Below, piece after piece: positions 4,468-11,132 of a stretch of 20,838 bases of DNA (the first letter of the stretch is position 1; each line of letters begins with the position of its first letter). This DNA is from a virus, in IMG/VR virus record IMGVR_UViG_3300021962_000789, positions 1 through 20,838 of that record. The stretch is one strand, 5' to 3'. Under the pieces are notes generated by a model. It ran no database searches. It was not told the DNA's origin and saw only the letters and a list, made by a program, of their open reading frames with translations. Position numbers and translations under genes: made by a program.

Positions 4468-4772
4468 AAATCACTAAACACTCACTAGACCACATAGAAC
4501 TAATCTCAAGTGGCGATACAGCCTTATTTGAAATCAGGCTTGTAGTAGCAATGCAAGACTGGTCAGATGACGAAGCAGACGCAGGCTTTGACGAAACAGG
4601 TGCGCTCAGTTGGCTAATGAACCTATTAAGCCTCGCAGCAGCAGGCGAAGATATCCAAACAGGCGCACAAGAGTTCTTGAAATCAATGATGACACTCAAC
4701 GAAGAAAGAGTGCATCTTTGCAAAGTAGAGAAAATCAACTACAACATTGACGAGATAGGAGAAGTTAAATGA
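4464..4772 (+). CDS. acidic small protein, unknown function
   Basis: A 102-residue acidic protein. It has an N-terminal beta-rich half (HIELISSGDTALFEIRLVV), an Asp/Glu-rich segment (DWSDDEADAGFDETG) and a helical second half (SWLMNLLSLAAAGEDIQTGAQEFLKSMM). Ribosome site GAGGAGA at 4452-4458. ATGA overlaps at both ends (4464 and 4769) tie it to its neighbours. Family not recognised. Confidence 0.7.
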   Translation: MKITKHSLDHIELISSGDTALFEIRLVVAMQDWSDDEADAGFDETGALSWLMNLLSLAAAGEDIQTGAQEFLKSMMTLNEERVHLCKVEKINYNIDEIGEVK

Positions 4773-4990
4773 GACCACAGCAATCGTTATTCTTTTCACT
4801 TACTGGCATCGGGCTACTTCTGTTGATGATGGTTTTGCCATCTGAAACCGAATCAACTTCGGCAGGCTGGGTTGGCTACGGCGTAATCATCGGGCTACTG
4901 CTCAGCGTGGCTTTAAGAGCCTTCAGCATCTTGTCTTACGAGCGCAGTTATAAACGACCACGAAGGACATATACGAATCGCAGCCGATAG
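4769..4990 (+). CDS. two-TM membrane protein, holin candidate
   Basis: A 73-residue membrane protein with two hydrophobic segments (about residues 7-25, LFFSLTGIGLLLLMMVLPS, and 33-54, WVGYGVIIGLLLSVALRAFSIL) joined by a short polar loop and ending in a strongly basic tail (YERSYKRPRRTYTNRSR). Size, two TM helices and basic C-terminus fit a class II-type holin. The lysin lies only 1.8 kb upstream in the same direction, which supports a lysis role, but other phage membrane proteins look alike. GGAG lies upstream of the ATG. Confidence 0.65.
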   Translation: MRPQQSLFFSLTGIGLLLLMMVLPSETESTSAGWVGYGVIIGLLLSVALRAFSILSYERSYKRPRRTYTNRSR

Positions 4991-5042
4991 GCTCAAAGTG
5001 TTCTCGTGTCAGCCAATCATCGCTTTTATCCCCTCTTGAGCG

Positions 5043-5249
5043 GTGGCTTGTTCCCTAATAGGGTTGGCTGGCACGGGAACTTATTTTTATTTGAGAGAGA
5101 AAGCAAAGCGAGTTATGACCTTAAAAGATCTACAAAATGCGGTAGCATTTTTAAGAAGGCTAAGTGTTGGGCAGATGGAAGCCGAAGAACTTATAGCAAC
5201 AGTTGAAGCGTTAGAAGCAGAGATCAAGAAACGGAGGCAAAAGAAATGA
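5043..5249 (+). CDS. small TM plus coiled-coil protein
   Basis: A 68-residue frame from GTG 5043: a short hydrophobic N-terminal segment (ACSLIGLAGTGTYFYL), a basic stretch (REKAKR), then helices rich in Leu/Glu (LKDLQNAVAFLRRLSVGQMEAEELIATVEALEAEIKKRRQKK), likely a coiled coil. The start is uncertain: an in-frame TGA lies just before the GTG, and an internal ATG at 5115 would give only the 44-residue soluble part. Its stop overlaps the next ATG (ATGA at 5246). A membrane-anchored coiled coil beside a holin candidate could fit a spanin-like role, but that is speculative. A competing GTG-initiated frame 5006-5206 is judged a shadow. Confidence 0.5.
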   Translation: MACSLIGLAGTGTYFYLREKAKRVMTLKDLQNAVAFLRRLSVGQMEAEELIATVEALEAEIKKRRQKK

Positions 5250-5461
5250 GTGAGAGTTTGAACGCCGAACTACAACATTGGCAAGCACGAACAGACGATA
5301 TGCAGGTTGCCCTTGACCATATGCGAGAAGATCGTGACTTGTTGAAGGCTGAAAAAGAAACATTAAGCGAGGCTTACGCTAAAGCGGTTCAAGAGTTGGC
5401 GATGTATAAGCAGATGGTTGATCGTATGCGAATCGCTATGTCTCAAGGCGCAGAACTATAA
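5246..5461 (+). CDS. coiled-coil protein, unknown function
   Basis: A 71-residue protein that is one long helix: LNAELQHWQARTDDMQVALDHMREDRDLLKAEKETLSEAYAKAVQELAMYKQMVDRMRIAM shows a heptad-like pattern of Leu/Met/Ala. GGAGG lies 9 bases upstream, and the ATGA overlap couples it to the preceding membrane-anchored frame. No catalytic motif. It may pair with its neighbour or form a homo-oligomer. Confidence 0.7.
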   Translation: MSESLNAELQHWQARTDDMQVALDHMREDRDLLKAEKETLSEAYAKAVQELAMYKQMVDRMRIAMSQGAEL

Positions 5462-5467
5462 AAACTG

Positions 5468-6205
5468 ATGCCGTTGCTGACACAAAACAGCGAACTGAAA
5501 CCGCATCGCATACATAATTTTGCTATCCCTGCTTGGTATGTGCGACTAGATGGCGAGATCTTTAAGACTTGCCCTAATGCTGGGGCTTGCGCCAAAGTTT
5601 GTTATGCCCGAAACGGCACATATCTGTTCTCAAATGTTTTAGCAGCACACACTAAAAACTTGCGTTTAACCCTTGATCAACCGATCTTGTTTAGAGCGAT
5701 GATTAACAAAGAGTTAAGCCATAAACGGTTTAAGCCAACTTTGCAAGCAAGACAAATGCCTGAAGGCGTAGAACTGACCGATGATCGCTGGCTTACGGCT
5801 TGGATACGCAACGGTGGAGCAGCAGTTCGGATACACGACTCAGGCGACTTCTACTCTGAACAATATTTGTATCTTTGGTTTGCTATCGCAGCAGATAACC
5901 CTCAAGTGCTGTTCTATGCCTACACAAAAGAAGTAGCGATGCTTAAACAACACGGCAACGAGGCACCAATTAATTTTAGATGGCTTTACTCAACAGGCGG
6001 ACTTCAAGATCATTTAATAACCGCAGATGATCGTAGAGCAGATGTATTCCCTAGCGAACAAGCCATAACTGATGCTGGATACATAAGCCAAGATGCATCA
6101 GATCTTTTAGCGATATTGCTCAAAACTAATCTTGTTGGCATACCAGCAAACAACATAAAACACTTCAATAAAAAGATCGCTGGAAGAAGATTTAGCGAAC
6201 TATGA
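5468..6205 (+). CDS. Gp88-family protein
   Basis: A 245-residue protein of the actinophage Gp88 family. Diagnostic parts: CPNAGACAKVCYARNGTY (Cys35, Cys41, Cys45, pattern C-x5-C-x3-C), then RIHDSGDFYSEQYLYLWFAIA (from residue 121) and FYAYTKE (from 149). The biochemical role of the family is not established to my knowledge; the Cys cluster invites comparison with Fe-S or radical-SAM enzymes, but the spacing is not C-x3-C-x2-C and no SAM motif is evident. No good ribosome site is seen before ATG 5468. The stop overlaps the next ATG (ATGA, 6202-6205), so it is translated with a Zn-ribbon gene and then ParB/methyltransferase genes. Confidence 0.8.
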   Translation: MPLLTQNSELKPHRIHNFAIPAWYVRLDGEIFKTCPNAGACAKVCYARNGTYLFSNVLAAHTKNLRLTLDQPILFRAMINKELSHKRFKPTLQARQMPEGVELTDDRWLTAWIRNGGAAVRIHDSGDFYSEQYLYLWFAIAADNPQVLFYAYTKEVAMLKQHGNEAPINFRWLYSTGGLQDHLITADDRRADVFPSEQAITDAGYISQDASDLLAILLKTNLVGIPANNIKHFNKKIAGRRFSEL

Positions 6206-6363
6206 AAATCAAATGCTTAAACTGCAAACACACTTTTGAGCCAGAGCCAAGAAGAACAGTCGGCTGTCTATGCGATAGTGACGCACCGACTTGGATTGGT
6301 GTAGCCTCTGACGGCAAGTTAATAACGATGAGTTACGCCAACTATGAGATAGAAAAGGATTAG
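6202..6363 (+). CDS. 53-residue Zn-ribbon-like protein
   Basis: Starts MKIKCLNCKHTF at an ATGA overlap with the Gp88-like gene and stops at TAG 6361-6363, two bases before the ParB-like ATG. Cys5-x2-Cys8 and a second pair in GCLCD (Cys22, Cys24) form a probable zinc site, followed by a short beta segment (APTWIGVASDGKLITMSYANYEI). Tight packing on both sides and a sensible Cys arrangement make it a real small gene. Role unknown; Zn ribbons of this size often mediate nucleic acid or protein contact. Confidence 0.7.
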   Translation: MKIKCLNCKHTFEPEPRRTVGCLCDSDAPTWIGVASDGKLITMSYANYEIEKD

Positions 6364-6365
6364 AG

Positions 6366-6875
6366 ATGGAACAACGCAAAATAGAACACACAATCGTAGA
6401 TATAGATTCGGTTCAAACCCACCCGAAGAATGTGCGTCAAGGCGATATCGGGGCTATCTCTGAATCACTTAAAGCACACGGACAGTATCGCCCGATAGTT
6501 GTAGATAAGCGCACGAACTATATCCTCGCAGGCAACCACACTTGGAAAGCAGCGAAGGCTTTAGGTTGGGCAGAAATCAGTGCAGGCTTCATAGAAACCA
6601 AAGACGATGACGAAGCATTACGCATCTTGCTAGCAGATAACAGAGCAAACGATCTAGCGATGTACGACACGGGTTCATTAGAGGAATTATTAAGAGAATT
6701 AAGCGAATCTGACGAAGGGTTAGAAGGAAGTTTATTTGACCTAGCAGACCTTGACGAACTGCAAATAGATAATGAACCTTTAGATTTGTCCGAGTTTGAA
6801 AAGTATGACGAAACTATTGACACCGAACACAAATGCCCTAAATGCGGTTATGAGTGGAGCGGCAAACAAAAATAA
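6366..6875 (+). CDS. ParB/Srx-fold domain protein with C-terminal Zn ribbon
   Basis: A 169-residue protein. Residues 8-95 form a ParB N-terminal-like domain: THPKNVRQGDIGAISESLKAHGQYRPIVV, then YILAGNHTWKAAKALGW (the family GNHR box reads GNHT here) and ILLADNRANDLAMYD. The rest is acidic, and residues 157-163 add CPKCGYEW, half of a zinc ribbon. In phages, ParB-like domains of this kind commonly sit beside or are fused to DNA methyltransferases; the gene just downstream is a C5 methyltransferase, so a joint role in DNA modification or site recognition is plausible rather than plasmid-style partition. Some family members are CTPases or nucleases; neither can be decided here. AGGA upstream of the ATG. 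Confidence 0.85.
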   Translation: MEQRKIEHTIVDIDSVQTHPKNVRQGDIGAISESLKAHGQYRPIVVDKRTNYILAGNHTWKAAKALGWAEISAGFIETKDDDEALRILLADNRANDLAMYDTGSLEELLRELSESDEGLEGSLFDLADLDELQIDNEPLDLSEFEKYDETIDTEHKCPKCGYEWSGKQK

Positions 6876-6880
6876 TCGTT

Positions 6881-7933
6881 ATGCGTAAACCACACTATTT
6901 TGTGCCGTCAATGAAACAAATTGAACAAGTTAAAGGTACAAACGGGTTTAATGTTTTCTCATTATTTTCAGGTTGCGGTGGCTCTTGTCTAGGTTTTGAG
7001 ATGGCAGGTTTCAAGATCGTTGGTGCTTCCGAGTTCGTAGAAGAAGCCCGAAACACTTACAGTTTGAACCATTCAGGAACACCTATTGACGGCAGAGATA
7101 TTAGAGATTTGAAAGCGTCAGATGTTTTTGAGATCGCAGGAACAGATCAAATAGATGTTTTAGAAGGCTCACCGCCTTGCGCTTCGTTCTCTACGGCTGG
7201 AAGCAGGCACGAAGGCTGGGGCGAAGTTAAAACCTACTCAGATACTCAACAACGATCAGATGACCTGTTCTTTGAATTTGCACGACTCCTTAATGAGATA
7301 CAACCAAAAGTTTTCGTTGCCGAAAATGTTAAAGGCTTAGTAACAGGAAGCGCAAAAGGCTATTTCAAACTTATTTTAAGCCGACTAAAAAAATGTGGCT
7401 ACCAAGTTGAAGCACGAGTTCTAGACGCTTCATACTTAGGCGTTCCTCAAGCCAGACAGCGAACAATCTTTATAGGTGTTCGCAACGATCTAAACCTTCC
7501 ACCTATCTTCCCTAAACCGTTTAAGTACAGGTTCAATATTTCAGATGTAATAACTGATGACCCGTCTTTAGTAGATAGCGAAACGATGCAAGATATAAGT
7601 TTCACAAAATATGCGATCTACAATCAATGGAAAAACCTAACTTTAGGTGAATCATCAAAAAAGTATTATTCATTGAGCAGACCGCAATTAAATAAGCCGA
7701 TACCGACACTTACTGCTACTGGAGGAAATGTCGGTGCAGGTTCAGTTACACACCCACAATACCCACGCAAACTAAACCTAAAAGAACTACGCCAACTATC
7801 TTCATTCCCTGCCGACTTTCAATTAACAGGCACATACCAGCAACGCTATGAAAGAATCGGGCGAGCAGTACCACCTCTAATGATGAAAGCAATAGCGGAA
7901 ACAGTACACAAAGAAATCCTGCTTAAACAATGA
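6881..7933 (+). CDS. dcm: C5-cytosine DNA methyltransferase
   Basis: A 350-residue SAM-dependent enzyme that methylates cytosine at carbon 5. Visible motifs in order: I (FSLFSGCGGSCLGFEMAGF, residues 26-44), IV with the catalytic Cys100 (EGSPPCASFS), VI (FVAENVKG), VIII (QARQRTIFIGVR), IX-like (RPQLNKPIPTLTATGG) and X (RIGRAVPPLMMKAI). All key residues are present, so it should be active; the target sequence cannot be read from the protein. The length is typical. ATG 6881 lies 5 bases after the ParB stop; a GTG at 6854 would add nine residues, and neither has a clear ribosome site. No restriction enzyme is evident beside it, so self-protection against host restriction is the simplest role. 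Confidence 0.93.
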   Translation: MRKPHYFVPSMKQIEQVKGTNGFNVFSLFSGCGGSCLGFEMAGFKIVGASEFVEEARNTYSLNHSGTPIDGRDIRDLKASDVFEIAGTDQIDVLEGSPPCASFSTAGSRHEGWGEVKTYSDTQQRSDDLFFEFARLLNEIQPKVFVAENVKGLVTGSAKGYFKLILSRLKKCGYQVEARVLDASYLGVPQARQRTIFIGVRNDLNLPPIFPKPFKYRFNISDVITDDPSLVDSETMQDISFTKYAIYNQWKNLTLGESSKKYYSLSRPQLNKPIPTLTATGGNVGAGSVTHPQYPRKLNLKELRQLSSFPADFQLTGTYQQRYERIGRAVPPLMMKAIAETVHKEILLKQ

Positions 7934-8580
7934 AAATACCTACCGACTGGACATTCAAGAACAAAGGCGTAGCCAAAGAGTTTGATACCCATGTTCGGGA
8001 ATCCTTGCCTTGGTACGACCTAGTTAGTGGTGCGGTAGCGCATACGGTTCGCCACTACCTGCCAGAGAACGGGCTTATGTACGACATAGGCGCATCAACA
8101 GGCAATATCGGAAAACTCCTAGACGACTCTCTAACCTCTAGGAAAGCACAACTAATCTCTATAGAGAACGCACCAGAGATGGCAGAACACTTTGAAGCAC
8201 AAGGCAAACTAGAGATCGCAGACTGCACAACCTACGATTATCAACCCTTTGATGTAGCAACCATATTCCTCGTCTTAATGTTCCTAACAATGGAACAAAG
8301 ACAAAACCTAATCCTTCAACTACTAACTAAATGCCGTAAAGGTGGCGCAATAATAATCGTGGACAAGATTGAAGCCAAAGCAAACTATATAGGCACTATA
8401 AACCGCAGGCTAACCCTCGCAGGCAAAGTCGCAACAGGAGTTAGCCACGAACAAATAATCGCAAAAGAATTATCGTTAGCAGGAATACAAAGACCACTAC
8501 GAGAAACCGAACTACCAACCGCAGCCGAACAATTCTTTCGCTTCGGAGAGTTCGCAGGCTGGATCTTAGAAAAAAACTAA
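7930..8580 (+). CDS. class I SAM-dependent methyltransferase, CmoA-like
   Basis: A 216-residue methyltransferase. The N-terminus WTFKNKGVAKEFDTHVRESLPWYDLVSGAV closely resembles the start of CmoA-type enzymes (FD-x-HVREQ-x-PWY), followed by motif I YDIGASTGNIGKLL (51-64), an acidic strand end (SIENAPEMAEHF) and a motif IV region (FDVATIFLVLMFLTM). CmoA itself makes carboxy-SAM for tRNA wobble uridine modification; whether this phage protein does that or modifies another substrate is open. It overlaps the C5 methyltransferase stop by 4 bases (ATGA) and is followed by TAATG of the HNH gene. Confidence 0.8.
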   Translation: MKIPTDWTFKNKGVAKEFDTHVRESLPWYDLVSGAVAHTVRHYLPENGLMYDIGASTGNIGKLLDDSLTSRKAQLISIENAPEMAEHFEAQGKLEIADCTTYDYQPFDVATIFLVLMFLTMEQRQNLILQLLTKCRKGGAIIIVDKIEAKANYIGTINRRLTLAGKVATGVSHEQIIAKELSLAGIQRPLRETELPTAAEQFFRFGEFAGWILEKN

Positions 8581-8891
8581 TGCCAATCCAACGCCCGTGC
8601 CTTAACTGTAGAACCCTCACAACTAACGCTACACGATGCACAAGATGCCAAACCGTATGGAACAGACAACACCCCAAACCAGACAGACCTCACTACAAAG
8701 GCGACTACAAGAAACGAGCCAAACAAATCAGAGACACAGCAACAGCCTGCTGGATATGCGGAGAAGGCAAAAGACCTAACGACCCATTCACGGCAGACCA
8801 CCTACTACCTAGCGACCCGAACTCACCTCTCGCAGCAGCGCACAGATCCTGCAACTCACGCAGACAAAACAAACCGATTACACCGAACTGA
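8580..8891 (+). CDS. HNH endonuclease with N-terminal zinc finger
   Basis: A 103-residue HNH protein. The N-terminus has a C-x2-C ... C-x2-C set (Cys7, 10, 20, 23). The nuclease part has a structural Cys57-x2-Cys60 (CWICG), the first catalytic motif TADHLLP (Asp73-His74), then AHRSCNSRR (His88, Asn92). In many cos-type phages an HNH protein sits next to the terminase and assists cos cleavage; here it lies directly before the terminase genes, separated by about 170 bases. TAATG overlap with the preceding methyltransferase. The protein is complete. Confidence 0.88.
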   Translation: MPIQRPCLNCRTLTTNATRCTRCQTVWNRQHPKPDRPHYKGDYKKRAKQIRDTATACWICGEGKRPNDPFTADHLLPSDPNSPLAAAHRSCNSRRQNKPITPN

Positions 8892-8894
8892 ACA

Positions 8895-8920
8895 CGCAAA
8901 AGCAAATGCGATTTTTTCTT
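8895..8920 (+). terminator. weak intrinsic terminator
   Basis: CGCA (8895-8898) and TGCG (8907-8910) can form a 4-bp stem followed by ATTTTTTCTTT. The T-run is good but the stem is short with an eight-base loop. It lies right after the HNH gene and would separate the early and virion units. Confidence 0.4.
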
Positions 8921-9062
8921 TAAGGCTTTGTAGGTTACCCCCGTAGCCCTCTGTTATGTGCACCGTCAGCAAAACTAGTTTTTTGAAAAAGGAAAAGCCT
9001 TGAAAACAAATACAAAAGCATTGTGGCAGAATATGTATTCAATAGGATACGAGGATTGATTT
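8921..9062. other. HNH-terminase gap; possible cos region
   Basis: The gap contains GGCT (8924-8927) and AGCC (8945-8948) flanking a small GGTTACC dyad and a C-rich run (ACCCCCG), then TTGAAA at 8983 and again at 9000 without convincing -10 partners, and finally GAGG (9051-9054) as ribosome site of the small terminase. The position between HNH and terminase and the local G/C-rich patch in AT-rich DNA are what one expects of a cos site. No cohesive-end sequence can be proven. Confidence 0.35.
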
Positions 9063-9542
9063 ATGGGTGGCAAAGGTAGTGGAGGGCATAATAGGAAACC
9101 TGTTGAACGCAAACGGCGTATCGGGAATCCATCGGGGCGTAAATTACCTGAGGCTGTTCCTATGGCTGATATAACTACGATTACTTCAAGTCATATCCCT
9201 GAGCCGACACGCCCGTTAGGTAAGCAGGGAATGAATCTTTGGAATCAGGTATGGACTTCTGGTGCTAGTTGGCTTAAACAGAATATGGACACCGAACTTG
9301 TCTTGATGCTGTGTGAAGCGACTGAGGAACGAACACGGTTGAGATATATGTTGAAAGAGAATCAGAGCCTGTGGCGTGAACGCCGTGCGCTTCGTGAAGT
9401 AGATAGGCAGATCATTACACTGTTAGGGCAGGTAGGATTTAGCCCATCTGAGAGAGGATTATTGGGAACAGGTGAAACAACAAAGCACGAGTTCAGCGAC
9501 CTTGCAAAGCGTATTGCCGAAAAGCGTTCAGCCAGCCGATAA
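9063..9542 (+). CDS. terS: terminase small subunit (P27-like)
   Basis: A 159-residue protein that recognises phage DNA for packaging. The N-terminus is basic and Gly-rich (MGGKGSGGHNRKPVERKRRIGNPSGRKLP). The middle follows the P27-family pattern (PEPTRPLGKQGMNLWNQVWTSGASWLKQNMDTELVLMLCEATEERTRLRYML). Near the end it has the family's short-terminase box GFSPSERGLLG. GAGG lies 8 bases before the ATG. Its last 71 bases overlap the start of the large subunit gene in another frame, which links their translation. Confidence 0.85.
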   Translation: MGGKGSGGHNRKPVERKRRIGNPSGRKLPEAVPMADITTITSSHIPEPTRPLGKQGMNLWNQVWTSGASWLKQNMDTELVLMLCEATEERTRLRYMLKENQSLWRERRALREVDRQIITLLGQVGFSPSERGLLGTGETTKHEFSDLAKRIAEKRSASR

Positions 9543-10992
9543 GTGGAAACCTGCGTTTTATACGCAGCGCAAGAATCGTTCTACTGACGGCGATGAGATA
9601 ATTAACTTCGCTGAAAACTATTTTAATGTGTTGAAAGGTTTTCGGGCAGGTCAGCCTTTGCAGTTCACTAATTGGCAGAAGTGGTTGTTGCGTTCTCTCT
9701 ATGAGCGTGATGATATAACGGGCAGGCTTCGTTATCGCCGTGCGCTTATCGGATTGCCTCGTAAGCAGGGAAAGAGTTTGATGTTGTCGGCTGTAGGTGT
9801 TTACGGAATGATCGCAGGCGAAGCAGGCTCGGAAGTTTATGCGGTAGCGAACGATAGACAGCAGGCACGAATTATCTTTAACGAAGCCAAGCAGCAGATC
9901 GTTAATAGCCCGATGCTTAATACTGAGTCAAAGATCTATCGTGATGCTATTGAGATGCCTCGTTTCGGTTCTGTGTTCCGTGTGCTGTCATCAGACTTCA
10001 AAGGGCAAGCAGGTTTGAATCCTTCTCTTGTATTGTTTGACGAACTTTGGGGACAATCAAGCCACGATCTCTATGACCAAATGACTTTAGGTTCAGGCGC
10101 ACGAATAGAACCACTAACAATCAGCATCACAACGGCTGGATATGACCTAGATTCGCTCGCAGGCAGGCTCTATCAGTATGGAAAACAGGTCGCTTCGGGC
10201 GAAGTAGATGACGATTCTTTTGGTTTCTGGTGGTGGGAAGCACCCGAAAATTGTGAAATAGATGACCGAAAAGCGTGGCGTATCTCTAATCCGAACCTCG
10301 CTGAAGGCTTATTAGACCCAGAAGATCTGGCTGTTGCTGTCAAACAGACGAGTGAAATGGGTATGCGAAGATGGCGTTTGAATCAGTGGGTGCGTTCGCA
10401 AGAGTCTTGGCTGCCTGTTGGTGCGTGGGAACAATGCGTCTCAGATCGTCAGTTAGATTCCGAGTTGCCTGTATGGGTGGGGATTGATATGGCTCTGAAG
10501 CACGACAGCATCGGTGTCGTTATCGCTCAGCCTCAAGATGATCGCACTGTTGTTCGCTCAAAGATTTGGCAACCTTCGCTTGAAGGCGTAGATGTATCTG
10601 AGGTTGAGGTCTATTTGCGTGAAGTTCACGCTACCTACAGGGTGCAAGAGTTCGCTTTTGACCCTGCCTACTTTCAGAGAAGTGCAGAAGCATTAAGCGA
10701 TGACGGGCTACCTATGGTTGAGTTTGGGCAGTCAGCAGCACGAATGATTCCAGCCTGCGGTAACGCCTACGAAATGATCGTGAACAAGAAAGTAGCGCAC
10801 GATGGTTCGCCTACTTTCACAGATCAAGTGTTATCGGCAGCGCAAAGAATGACCGATACAGGTTGGCGTTTAAGCAAAGGCAAATCTCGCCGTAAGATTG
10901 ACGCTTGTATTGCTATGGTTATGGCATTAGATCGTGCGACAACTAGAGCAACAGCAGTAATTGAACCGTCAGTATTGGATATTTGGAAATGA
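9472..10992 (+). CDS. terL: terminase large subunit
   Basis: A 506-residue packaging motor, an ATPase plus nuclease of the HK97/Terminase_1 type. Walker A GLPRKQGKS (94-102) and Walker B LVLFDE (186-191) are intact, followed by a coupling-type SITTAG (about 218-223). The C-terminal RNase H-like nuclease shows the three expected acidic residues: Asp339 (VGIDMALKHDS), Asp397 (FAFDPAY) and Asp477 (RRKIDACIAMVMALDR). The full-length frame begins at GTG 9472 inside the small subunit gene; TTG codons at 9502 and 9514 are weaker alternatives. The stop overlaps the next small membrane-protein gene (ATGA). Confidence 0.95.
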   Translation: MKQQSTSSATLQSVLPKSVQPADKWKPAFYTQRKNRSTDGDEIINFAENYFNVLKGFRAGQPLQFTNWQKWLLRSLYERDDITGRLRYRRALIGLPRKQGKSLMLSAVGVYGMIAGEAGSEVYAVANDRQQARIIFNEAKQQIVNSPMLNTESKIYRDAIEMPRFGSVFRVLSSDFKGQAGLNPSLVLFDELWGQSSHDLYDQMTLGSGARIEPLTISITTAGYDLDSLAGRLYQYGKQVASGEVDDDSFGFWWWEAPENCEIDDRKAWRISNPNLAEGLLDPEDLAVAVKQTSEMGMRRWRLNQWVRSQESWLPVGAWEQCVSDRQLDSELPVWVGIDMALKHDSIGVVIAQPQDDRTVVRSKIWQPSLEGVDVSEVEVYLREVHATYRVQEFAFDPAYFQRSAEALSDDGLPMVEFGQSAARMIPACGNAYEMIVNKKVAHDGSPTFTDQVLSAAQRMTDTGWRLSKGKSRRKIDACIAMVMALDRATTRATAVIEPSVLDIWK

Positions 10993-11132
10993 TTAACAAG
11001 CAGAATATAACTACAGCGATGGAAATTGTTGGTGGCGTTTTAATTGTGTTAGGTGTTTCGGCGTTTAGTATGCCGATTAGTGTTATTGTTGCTGGAGTTC
11101 TTTTGATTGTTGCTGGAGGTCTAGCAGTATGA
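10989..11132 (+). CDS. 47-residue two-TM membrane protein
   Basis: A short frame between terminase and portal with ATGA overlaps at both ends (10989 and 11129). It encodes a short polar start (MINKQNITTAM) and two hydrophobic segments, EIVGGVLIVLGVSAF and PISVIVAGVLLIVAGGLAV, split by SMP. The tight coupling and clean membrane profile support a real gene. The role is unknown: it could be a small inner-membrane protein, a holin-like peptide or a superinfection factor, and nothing in the sequence decides between these. Confidence 0.7.
   Translation: MINKQNITTAMEIVGGVLIVLGVSAFSMPISVIVAGVLLIVAGGLAV

Noticed and set aside
5006-5206. 66-residue GTG-initiated frame
   Set aside because: It overlaps the frame ending at 5249, which has a membrane segment, a coiled coil and an ATGA link to the next gene. 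This one has neither pattern nor coupling.
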